Below, piece by piece: positions 11,566-24,200 of a DNA stretch of 64,000 nt. The translations under genes were made by a program, and so were the position numbers. The notes under the pieces were generated by a model. The model made no database searches, was not told the origin of the DNA, and worked only from the letters and a program-made list of their open reading frames with translations. Within the stretch, counting starts at the first letter, position 1; the number at the start of each line of letters is the position of its first letter. The DNA lies in NCBI RefSeq assembly GCF_964355755.1, contig NC_092675.1:20786912-20850911 (forward strand). The letters are read 5' to 3'. This DNA comes from Antedon mediterranea. Lineage: Eukaryota; Echinodermata; Crinoidea; Comatulida; Antedonidae.

Positions 11566-11612
11566 TTTATTCACATTATCACATATTCACATTATTTCCT
11601 GAAATTTTTATT
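11566..11612 (-). promoter_or_regulatory. Candidate polyadenylation signals of FRAS1
   Basis: On the minus strand AATAAA occurs at 11612-11607 and 11571-11566, about 65 and 105 bases after the stop codon. Either could serve; there is no transcript evidence here. Confidence 0.35.
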
Positions 11613-11675
11613 ACATTAAGTTAAAATTGGATAAATTAAAAAAAATATTCTGGCAATGCTATTGTGTCAGTAGAT

Positions 11676-12212
11676 TTAAACCTCGGTACCGCCCTCGTCT
11701 GATGCTTGTGATATTCTATCTAGATGTGCTTCTAAGTTCACTTTTTTAATTCTTGTTGCGGCTGTCGCTCTGTTGTCTGGCTTATCTAAGTTCAAACTAC
11801 TAACTCTAACATTTTTACTGATGTTCATTTCAAATTCAATTTTATTATCTGATTTATCAGTTCCTGCAATATCTCTATTTGTTACTTTTGTTTCTACTTT
11901 CTGGTCTAGCAACTGGCGGCGACGCTTCCTGCGAATTAAAAAACCGACAATGACCATAGAGATGATGAACAACACAGCTATTGCTATAAAGATGGCTGCG
12001 ATTATATTAGTACTATGATACGGCGTTTCTAATTGGTCAATATTGAGTGAAAATCCTCGCATGTTGGTTCCATCTTGCGATGTGGTTCCGGCAACACCAT
12101 TTGTGCCTCGTTTGTTGATTGATGACATGACAGAGCGACGGAAACGTGGCGCATCATCTGAGGGACCTATTGTATAAATAACTTGCATGTACCACTGATG
12201 GCCAGACATTAC
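11676..12212 (-). CDS. FRAS1: FRAS1 exon 59: transmembrane helix and cytoplasmic tail
   Basis: Starts GHQWYMQVIYTIGP (juxtamembrane motif of FRAS1), then RFRRS and NKRGTNG (possible basic processing site), a hydrophobic helix IIAAIFIAIAVLFIISMVIV, a stop-transfer RRKRRR and a roughly 85-residue tail ending EGGTEV. T-x-V at the very end is a class I PDZ ligand; the vertebrate FRAS1 tail binds GRIP1 PDZ domains. Acceptor cttag; stop TAA at 11678-11676. Confidence 0.95.
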   Translation of the reverse strand, partial: VMSGHQWYMQVIYTIGPSDDAPRFRRSVMSSINKRGTNGVAGTTSQDGTNMRGFSLNIDQLETPYHSTNIIAAIFIAIAVLFIISMVIVGFLIRRKRRRQLLDQKVETKVTNRDIAGTDKSDNKIEFEMNISKNVRVSSLNLDKPDNRATAATRIKKVNLEAHLDRISQASDEGGTEV

Positions 12213-15200
12213 CTAAGAAAAGACAATCATATCAGTTTATCACAATTGAAATCATATTAATTTACAACCAGTGTTTAGAGACAATTTCGTAGAAAGCATT
12301 GTATAGATCTAATTACATTAAACCAGGAGAAATACCTTATATGGTTCTATGATTTTGCAACCAATGTTGTGTAAACTGAAACTTACCCTATAGAGAGGAT
12401 CAACAACCATTGTGAATCCATCCACTCCTGGCATTTGATTCACAAGGGTATAATCTTTGTTATATTCAGCAAATTCAGCTAAAAATGGTATATCTTGGAA
12501 ATTTGATACTGTAGCATCAGGATCACCACGGTCCTATAAAATAAAAAATAAATTTATAAGAATAAAAAATGATAACCATTTACCACGTGAGGCTAGATAA
12601 TGTGCATCCACCATGATTAATTGTTTGTTTTGTATGTCTATTGTCTCTATGGAAACTTGTGTTGTGTATTTATCAAATACTGATATAGGTACGTTCCGAT
12701 TTGATAATATTGATAATCAAGCCAGAGTAACTCTCACTTCAGACCTCTTTTATATCAATATCAATCAATATATTGATATTGATAGAACTCTTCTGTACCA
12801 CTTGTGGAAAATATTGTGTTTTTGACTATTAAAACTTACCAGTACTAAGAAGCGATTCATAAGGTTAGGAGATTCTTGCATACAACCAAATTGTGGTCCA
12901 TTGTGATATACCTCGCCTGTAGGATCATAGTTGGGTACATATCCATCTTTACCAGTGCATAAGAATAGCTTCTCAATCTGTAATCTATATGCAGTGTCAA
13001 GGTTTTGATCTGGATTCCATAAAACACGTCCAAATATTGTTTGACCTGAAAAACATGGCAAAAATATTGATAAATTTAAAACATTTGCTGTAATTAATGT
13101 CTGTTTAATATCATAAGCAGATCCATTTGGCAGCGGGGTAGAGCAGCTACAGACAGGGCACATTACAGGCTGGTTTTCCATTATGCATCATTCTTGAGCC
13201 TAGAGTGTTGCACAAATTTTGGTATGTTTACAAAAAGCGTAGCGTGCAATAGTACTCCCATCGTGAAAATAGGAGGCAATAATGCACGGCAATCTTTGAA
13301 ATGGCAGGAACACACTTTTAACATTCTGATTGTACCTTTAGAAAATGATCCTTGGTAGTCCATCTCCTGTAGGGACATCAAATCCTGATTAGGATCCATC
13401 AGGAATACTTTCTCATTATTCATCAAATGGAATTCAGTATTGAGGGAATATACAACTGGAACTGGTCTATTTGTCTGCTGGAATGCTATGGGTACTACAA
13501 ATCTGGTACAAAAAATAAATAAAGTGCTTTGGTAAGTACAGTGTGATTATTTTCTTGATTGCCAACATACAGAGAAAAAACTTGTACAACATCAATTGCA
13601 TAACAATATTAATGTAAACTTATAATATGTATGCATCAGGAAGATGATCATGTTATATGAAAGAAGGAAAAACAAATAATAATAATAAGGTATTCTTTTT
13701 TAAATTTAATAATAAGGCGTAATATAATGCTTTCAAATATTACTTACTTTTCTGGTTGATGCGCTGTACAAATTAAAGGAGAATTGTCTTCAGATTTATA
13801 AGATTGTGTTGGTGTCACAGTACATGGCATCAACTCAATGATATAATCACCAGAGAAATCCTAATAACAAAACAGAGTGCTCAAGTTACTTAATTTTGCA
13901 TTACATTGTCTATTTCATGAGATTCCTACAGTCTATACAGGTAGAAAGTTCACTCATTGACTACCAGCACCATTGTTCATAGACTACCAACACTGCTGTT
14001 GGTTTGGGTAATTTTCATCAAACGTATCTATATACTAGAAACAAAGGGCAGAGAACTCTCCCAAAAATTTACTTCAAAAACGTTTAAAAAAACCCAAATA
14101 CGATTGTGTGTACTATTGTAGAAAACAGGATAGAGTTTCTTAGGATATTATAGTACACAACCAAATGTTCCCATAGCTGTTAAAACATACATTTCCTTTT
14201 AATCAGTTTTGTAAACCAAAAAATATGTAATACTGTATATATAGTATGGATATTAAATTACAATTATTTTACCTTGAGATTAAAAGAACTAGTGGCACTC
14301 CAAAGTTGTTCAGGTGCATCAAACGTGTTCTCACTCCAAAGCAATTCAAGCTCAAACTTCATACCAACAGCTAGTGGTGACAGAACGCGTGATTTGTATT
14401 CTGGCAAGGTGTGGTGGTTCATTACAAACTGACCTGAAGATAAAATAAATGATAACTTAATTCCAAATGAATGTAACAAAAATAAAATACATGGATTTAA
14501 CTGTTTGTAACCTGCTTTATTTCAAAAGACACTTTTAGACAGCTTACTCATTTCTAACCTCTCATCAGTCAACTATTCTTTAAAGGCCAGATCATGCTTT
14601 GCCATTTACCAGGTTAAGTTGGTTTCATGGGCCAATTATCTCTATCTCTGGCAGGTAGATCTCTAACTTACTTGGGTTAATAACTAAGGGTGAACAGACA
14701 CTAAAACTGTATGGTACTGGTATGGTTTAATTCTTTTAAGCCGATTGGTTTAAAATACAATCAGCTCAATTATAATTGATTTTTTAGATATGCTACACAA
14801 TATTACCTCTGAATTTTGGTGTTGTTTTAAAATCTATTACTAAGTTTCCTTTGTCTCCAATTCGAATTCTGATAATTTGTAGTCTTCCTGTTATAACACT
14901 ATCAGTTTCCAGACCTGTACGCCACAGAATTGAACTATAAAAGATAAAAAAGATAACAAATTATTTCAAGAAGTCTCGTTGTAGGAGAGTTTGTGGTTTT
15001 CCTGTATTGGGAGAGCCAATTATACTCTTTAGTTTAGCATAACAACAGATCAAATATGAAAACTTTTTTTAATTTATGAGGGATGAGGGGTGACAACTAC
15101 CTTTGAAGGTAAAAAAAGGGGCTTTTTAGAAAATATTTATGAAGAACTCTATACTCCCATTCACCACCCAATTTCTCAATATCCTTAACCCACCTCTGGT

Positions 15201-18200
15201 ATTTGTGAAAAATAATAAAATCAAAATTACCTGTAAAAGAAGGAGAACTCCATTTCTGTTTTATGGTCAAGAGAGGCCCAGCCAGTTGGTGCCATGACGT
15301 ATATGTAAGACACATACATTGGTACTGTCACAGTCAAATAACTTTTATCCATATCCCGCACTTGGAAATCGGTTGTAACAGCGCCCCCACACAAGTCCAC
15401 AAGTTCTGTCATGTGATAATATGCATCAAAACTCCATGTGCAACTTTTCAAGTTCAGATGCCGGTATAGGTTTATTGTCTTCTCCTCTCGAATGTTGGGA
15501 TCAAATTGGTAAGGGAAGTCGTAGCCTGGTCCGTATTTTAACATTTTATAATCGAGCGGTCCAAGGAAACTATAGTCTTGTAGTCCAGCTGCCATGCTAT
15601 TTAACATGTTGGAGCAGATGTGCTGACTGCGGTACACTGGTTCTGTTAGAAGCAGCCGGATGTTATGAATTGGAATCGTTGAGAGTAGTGGAAGCATTCC
15701 ATCCTCATGCGGAATATCAATGTGGATGTGTATCGAGTTGGGGTGATCCACGTCTTCAGGTTCAACATATTTCAAATCAGCTATAAACGACTGCGCTTTG
15801 AATCCACGCACATCACCAGATGTCACTGGTGTATGGCACACGCTATTCTCTCCACTTATTTCTACAATACCACTGCGAAGAGGAACTCCGGCCCTACCAT
15901 TTTTATCGTACGGTTGAGCTACACACCGGACGTGGAACCTTCGACTGAAGTATACACTATCCAATACCTTGGTATTCGGGCTGGTGAATGGTGTATGATC
16001 TACGATACGCTCAAAAGGTGGTCTTGAACCGTCCACGTCTGTTGGCATGGCAACCTCCCAATGGTATGCGATGTTTGAAATGTTGATGTTTGAATTCTTG
16101 CACATGCTTTGAGTCAGAGTGTATTCTGGGTAATGAGGATCGCAAGACTGTACACAAAACAAAGTAAATATAAATTGTAATTACAATTTAAATATAAACA
16201 AATATTTCCAAAACATTCAGATATCTATACTCATTATCTATATTCATTATATACCAAACAAAATGTAATAGTTTTAGCAGCATGTAAAAATACATATAGA
16301 TAAAAATAAAAAAATATGAAACTTTGAGATTTCATATTTTACCCAACAGGAAACTTATACTACTTTTATAGCAACAAAACTGGTACATGCTAGAATGTAA
16401 AAAAAAATTTGGTTTGAAATGAAAAACTATGTAAGTTATTATTATAGAATTCCTATGAAGACCATGTAAGCAACCAACACCTATTTTATCATGCTTGAAA
16501 AAAAACAACCGAGTACATTACAATAAAAGCAATGTGAACAATCACAATGAATATGCAAACAGTGAGAATAATTATTAATCCCCAAGAAAGAGTACTTACT
16601 TTGCCTTAAAGTTATTGTAAAGCCATAAAGACAAAAGTGCAACAAATTTATACACTGAATGCATATTAAATTGCATAGGGTAATAGGCCTAAATACAATA
16701 AATAAAGAGATTTCAGTTTAACATAATTAATGTTACCTACCGTAACACATATTATGGGATATCCTGCAGATGGGTTCTTTTCAATTCCTTCTGCAACATT
16801 ACCATAGTCCATTAAAGACACAACCTACAGTAAAATAATAATATTGTATTAGTTCACTCCTTTGGAGAACAAAGGAACACATGAAAAGATTCGACCATAT
16901 AAAACAACATTTACAAAAAATATACAATTGAAATAGAAGAAAAGATACTGAGAGGATTGGTTGAAACTTAAAATAAAAAGAAACTAAGTACAGTTGAAGT
17001 AAAACCACATAAATGTAGGGAAGATACCATATATCAGGTTAGGTTAGGAATCAATTGAGTATTTTGAATGACTGAACAGTTAAGAAACAGGCGACAAAAA
17101 TCATAGCCATTTCATTGGTATGCATATAATTATTTCTTAATGATGAAATATAAAATGACTATTGAATCCTTTCCATGATGACATGAACAGTATTTCAATA
17201 CTTGAAGTATGTAGGACCAGGGAAGAGTCCCTGGTAGGACTATGTCTTGATCTTGTTACTTACAACAGGTGCAGCAGGCAGTATGGTACTGCCAGCAGCC
17301 TCATCATCTATGATGGTCACAGTAGCAGTGGTGACAAGTCCTAGCAGTGCATTGACTGGGTCCTCTGGGCCTAGGATGATGCTGAACGTTTCATGCCATT
17401 CAATGTCTTCATTGTGTAAAACTTCTACTTGGAGATCAATTGAACTAACACCTACAAAGAAAAATAGAACCGTTTGTATTAAGAGTGGTTCATAGGTATG
17501 TTCACATAAACAAAGTCTTTTGGAGTGGAATACAGGATTTTAATTAAATACAGAACACTGGGATAGGGTAGCCCAGCATTTACCCTCAAACCATAACTGC
17601 ACATGTCAGATTATGCAAAAGCGAGACTAAAAATATTGTACTGCATACCTAAAACAGAGGATCTTAAACCAGAATACCTTAGACTGTTAATATGACCAAT
17701 GATTATGCTGGGTGAGGTTCCCATTTTATTTTACTATCAATTAATACTGTACATACCTGGTTTAAAATGAAGAAGTTTAGAGTAAGCATTGTAGTCTAGT
17801 CCTGACTGAGCTGAACCATCCCGAGTGCTACACCGTACACGTGATGAGCCAGTTTGATCTCCTGTACGAACAACTGTTATAGTCACGAATGAAACTTCAT
17901 CGCTGTTTATAGGCTCACGTACGCTGTATGCCATTCTTTTGAATTGGACAGTTGGAGCTAAAATACGAGATTTAAAAAACAAAATGCAACATATATTAAT
18001 ATGTTTTTAAACCTAAATGAGGCAATTCAATCTTAAAATTAATTTAAATTTTAAATGTAAATGCTAGGTTTAATGTATTGAATTTCCACAATTTACCTTT
18101 TTCCTGCATTGCACAATTTTGATAATTTCAACTTCAATATTTAAAACTGTATACATTAAATTATTGAAAGAATCTCATTAAGTTTAAGAAAGAAATAGTT

Positions 18201-21200
18201 AACCTGCCAGTGGCAGATTTTGAAATAAGGGTGAGCCATGACATTGAAAATTGTAAAAACTAGAGCGAAGCGAGCGTACCATCTAGGTCGTGCCCACAGA
18301 TGGTTCTCGAATACACAGTAATTTCAGCGTTAAAAAACTGGCGATTTCAAATGTACAATAATGCAGGACAATAATATATGTCGTTTACAGGAACGATTAA
18401 ATAGACACTGTGATTTATGTACTCAACTAAAATTAGCACACTAGGAATTACTTCCGAAAGAGAAACTTGTCACAAAATGAGACCAATTGTTTAAGTCAAA
18501 TTTAAACAAACTTAATTTGTGTTTTGTATGTAACATTATGGTTGGAGGATGGGGAAGAGGATAGGTGCAAAGAGGAACATTTTTTAAATATATTCTTTAT
18601 TTTGTAACGAAATATTAATTAACATGTTTTACAAATAATATACCACTAAACACAGTAAAACATTGCGATGTAATACTTTGTTGAAACTATCACCGTCGTA
18701 GTCGATTGAAATAGTACAGTACATGTAACGATACACTACGACGTATGTTTATATATAATGTTAAACAATTTGTGAAAACCACCTCTATTCGGGGCAAATC
18801 ATAAATTCGATTTAATCGGTAATAAATATTAAATTACGGCGACTGAAAACGCTAGCTCATTATCCGTTTAAAAAAAATTATATCCAACCTCTGCAGCACA
18901 GATTGAAAAAAAAAATGGATCGAATTTCTGTTATGAGTATACAGTACTTTCCTTTACGACGCCTGAGGGAATAGACACTTGTGGAACGACACAGAGATTG
19001 GAATGTTCCATTCATCGCAAATCAATACATTTGTATAAACGTATATTAAATCTATCAAAATAGTATTTTTTTTAAGAAAATCGGCCTGTCTTCAACATTA
19101 TGATACTGTACTCGAGCTGTTCAACCGGTTTTCAGCTATTAAAAACAATTATCGTAGGAGGAGATAGGAAAATGCGAAGCCTCCTCGCATTTTTGTGGCG
19201 GGTATTTTTCAAGATGGACATCCATTAGACAGTGTATACCACGATCGGAAAACACCCCTATTTGGGGCAAATCGTTGAACCTAAATTCGTTTTAATTGTC
19301 AATAACTAATTATCGAACTCAATTTAATTAGTAAACAGGGTTACATCAGGTGGTTAAAATCAGTACCGAAAGTACGAACCAACTTTATATACCATCGAGT
19401 AAACATTCTAGAAATAACGCGCGATTTACCGAATTTTGCCCTTACGTAAAAATATATAAAGATGATCATCTCAGGTGCCTCAAACCTCAACCAACCTGGA
19501 ATTCGCCTATCACCTGTGTGTATTATTGGGTATATTATGTCACCAGCATTTGTATGTCAATTGTTAATACAAAACTGTAGTATATTAGTACATACCATCT
19601 TCTTTATCACTGATAGTAATCGTAGAAACTTTTGTTTTGCCAATTTTCGCATTACAAAACTCATTGCCTAATGCTGCCGTCAACTTCACTTGAAACACTT
19701 CATCTGCCTCGTAAGTTCCATCCTCGACGATGTCAATGCTACAGTTTTTAACTTTCTCTCCTGGCATAAACACAATTCTTGAATCATCTATGTTACGCCT
19801 TTCCTCAAAATCCATCATGACCTGGGCTGAACGCTGACGTGTGAAGCAGATTACGGACGACTCGTATGATAGGTCACCTGATCGAATGATTGGCACATGA
19901 GCAATTCCAGATTTTTCCTCAACTGTAAGCTTTGACATCATGAACTGCATTGTTGGAACTAAGAGTAAAATAATAACAAAATATTTAAAATGAAAGACCA
20001 ATTTAGTTTAGTTATTAAAAATTAAAATAAAAAATCCATCATTCTAGCTGAATATATGATTTGGATTTACATAAATTATATATATTGTAGACAGTTTGCT
20101 GTCCTTGCATTTCTGTAGATGACAAATTGCCTGATTTACATGAGTTCAATTTATGCAAATTACTATGTTACTAAATTTATTAGATCTTATGCAAATTAGT
20201 TATCAAATCCTTTATGTAAATTACCTACTGCATAAACTATAAATAAAAATTACATAATGTATAATTTTTGTAACAGTACATCAGTATTTATAGCTACTTA
20301 CTGTCATTTTCAGTGTCAGTAATGACAACAGTTGTCTCTGATGGCACTGATATGATAGATCCTGAGGCTGACGCCAGGTGAACAATGAATGTTTCATTGC
20401 CTTCAACTTGAGGACTGGCTGAATCATCCATCAAAGTTATCAAACAAGTCTAAAGACAAAATGAAATGAAATAAAAATTCATTTAGTATGTATACTATTT
20501 TATTTGTTTTGTTTAAACATAATATTTTCAAAATAATTTTGGTTATTGATTATGTTCTCTTTTCATTTCATAGTTGGGAAATGTTTGTATCATTGAGAAA
20601 TTTTCTCCATGCATATTTTGTGTTCTTGGCCTGCTCCATTTTTGGTAGGGGTGTTTTAGAATAATATAAACTGCAGATAATGTCTCACAAAACTGATTTC
20701 ATTAAACTTTTGTGAACGTATGTTGTTGTTGGCAACAATAAATTTAAAAAATGTATAATGGACACAAAGGTTGTCTGTATCAATTTCTTGATTTCAATGC
20801 GAAAATAAAAAAAAAATTGAATTGATCACCTCCTTACCTCAACAGTTTGTTGTGGCTGAAAGGTAATCTGACTTGAGCTTGGAACATAATCTTCACCAGG
20901 CCTAGCTGAAGGTGGGTCAGACATCCTAGTAGCACACCACACAATAGATATGTGGGACAGGTCTGATCCGTGTCGTACAACTTCTAATTGCACTGTACCG
21001 GAATTCTCATTGAATACATATTTATTGGAACTAAATGTAATCGTGGATACTGAAATAAAAAACAGTAAATATTTAAATAAAGAAATAATAAACATATCTG
21101 TTGAGAGTCTTCACAAGTCGTGGACAAATGAGGCTAGATTGAACGAATATGTTTATACAAACTCCTTTTAAGTAAAATATGATAATTACCATCATTTGGT

Positions 21201-24200
21201 CCTTGTATGACAATTGTTGTTTTAGCTTGCTTTCCAATTTGTGTCATCAGAGATGGTTCAGTAAGAACAAGCTCAAATTCCTCCTCTTCCTCATAAACAG
21301 AATCATCAACAATCTATACAATTAACATTTATTGTTAAGTTGTGTTCAATAAAAACAAATGTACAGTATGTTGCAATAATATCATTGTCGTGCAATAGAC
21401 TAATCTAATAGTAATCAATTCACACACAAAATTAACATACGATAAGTGAAAAGAATTTTACTTCCAACACAAAAAGTTTCCAAAATCGTTCTAAAACTTG
21501 GCAGTGGCGCAGTGTGTTGAACGTTGGACTAAGATCGTGGGTTTGAATCCAATGCTCGTTGCATTGCTTGTATCCTTATTTTAGACACTGTACATTTGCC
21601 TCTCTCCACCCAGGTGTACAAATGGGTACCTGGTATAAGGTCAAGGCACACCTTGGCGCTGACTACTAGCATTTTAATAGGAGTATCTTTCCATATGTGT
21701 TTGATCCAGAAATGATCGGGGTAATAATATGTCCAGCACTTTGAAGTTTATAAACCCAGGATATTATTAATTATTATTATTTACCTGAACATCACATGAT
21801 GCTTTACTGACACCTTGTGGGAAGACAACCATGTCATGAAGACCCACGCCTCTTGTGATATAGTCTGAGCCTGTTTCTAAACCAATCAGTGAGCTACCTC
21901 TAGCTGTCTTTGGCACACTCAAACAAACAGCAGTAACTGTTGCTGAATTATCACCTGGCAACAATAAACAACAATGGCAACAATAAACAACAACATAAAC
22001 ATAAGGATTCAAATTATTATATTTTTTTAAATGTTCGTTTTGTTAAATCCCAAATAAATACAATTAATTCAATTTACCTTTCCTGATAACTGGTGCTGAG
22101 AAGAAACCAACATCCTCATTAATGCGATACTCAGTGGCTTCAAATTCAATACTTGGTTCTGAAATTATATAAATTACAATAATAGATAATAGGTACTTGC
22201 AGTAGAACAATTGAAGAACTAACTTGTTAATTGTTGAGAATATTAAATATTATGACTTTTGATAGTAAACAGTTCAGTTCAGTCTCCTAACCCCTGATAG
22301 TTGAGGCACCACTGCTGATTTTTGGACAATCCTCCTCCATCGATCTCTGTCCTCTGTAGCTCATTGCGAGTCAACAAAGGTCAAAACTGTCCATTCCAAT
22401 ATTAGTAAACATTCTTCTCATAAATATTTTATTTGATTAACATACTGTTATGTAATACACAGTTTTGCAATGAATTTGTTTGGAATAATCCAGGAAGTTA
22501 ATAGATGGTTGTTAACTTGACAATGGTTAACTCTATTTTTCCATAATTAAATTAAAAATAAATTAGTAAAGTCTAAATATTTCCATAAAGTTAAATTCGA
22601 AAATAAGAAAAGAAAAAACAATAGCTATATGATATTTGAAACAGTACATATATACTATACATAATATTATAGGAGATTACTTTATGAAAATGTTTTACTT
22701 TACTGTGTGCAAAATAACTTTAAATTTAAAACTTACTATCATCAGAATCATCAATAACAACCACAGCATGTGATCGTGGGCCTAGCAGTGAATAATCTGG
22801 CATCTTTAGCTCAACAATAAAACTCTCTGGTCCTTCATATACCAAGTCATCTACGATCGTAATACTACATGTCTTGGTTGTTTCACGCTCCTCAAACTGA
22901 ATCTGCAAAATTACAATTTTAAAATAAAAATTGTACTTGTATCAATAATGTTTGTTCTGGAAATGCACAAATGCTGGGTGAACATCAAATAAAAATCTAT
23001 ATATAAATTTCTGTAAGGGCAAATTTCGGTACATTCGCTATTGTACCATCTGTACAGTATTTAAAATTGCTTGAAATTAGACATTTACATAAGTATTATA
23101 AATGCTCTTTAACATCTACACTATCAAACTAGTTTGACAAAAAAAGTGTGATATCCCCAAATATGGTAATGATAATCCCAAATATGCTAGTGACATCATC
23201 ATGTCATATATGGGCACATTTTCATCACAAAGTTTGATAGTGTAGACAGTGCTTTAGTGTCTTACCTGACTGGCATATTCCCTGTAATCATTTTTACCAG
23301 GTCCAGCTCCCAATAGAGAAGTTGCTGTGGCCTGTTTAGTACCACACAGCACAACAGCATACTAAATTAAACAAAACAAATATATTTTTTATACTAATTT
23401 CATTAATTCATCTTACAGCAGGTTGGTCTTCTCTAAGTATTATGGAATGTACAGTAAATAAGTACTACAGAAATTTAGCCCAACATCAGACATACAGAAA
23501 TGGAGATACATATAAAATATAAAACAATATTAACAAAAATGTATGGAAAACACCACTAGAACAGAGTCATAGTTTTTCATGTAGGCCGCAATAAACACAT
23601 TTTTCTGTGAAGACACTTAACTGTAAATTGAAAAAAATAAATAAATAAAAAAGTAAATGCATACCTGGTTAAGATTGCCTGACCGTTTGACCTTCAAATC
23701 AATAGTAGTGACCTTCTCGGAGACATTATACTGCTCATGTTCAAACTGTAAAATCGGCCACTGAATACGGAACACATTACCGGTCACAATATTCGGCATA
23801 CTATCAGCCAGGTCAAAGATGAAACTGTCGCTACTCACATCCGTGACACCAGATGACAAAACATATTTGATTAAACCATTTGCAATATCCTCTGTTAATA
23901 AAGATACAATGACTTAATAAACATTTTAACATACATAGTCAATTTTAATAAATCTATAATCTAGGTGTTTAGGATCTTCTGCACTTCAACCAGAATTACC
24001 TATTGATAGTTAGACACATGTATTATTGTCAGTTTAGTCATTAACTTTCAGTCAGGCATCACAGTCTCTATAGCTTACTAGGCTAGAAAGCGTTCAAGTC
24101 CTGAGAAGACCGACACTCAACTGGAGCTAACTGCAGTGCATTCGCTTGAACTCTAGTTAGCGACGAAGACATCGACCATACTTTGGGACTGGCATAAACA

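Noticed and set aside
15421-16027. Two plus-strand frames of 106 and 121 residues
   Set aside because: Shadows of FRAS1 exon 52 on the opposite strand; no family similarity.
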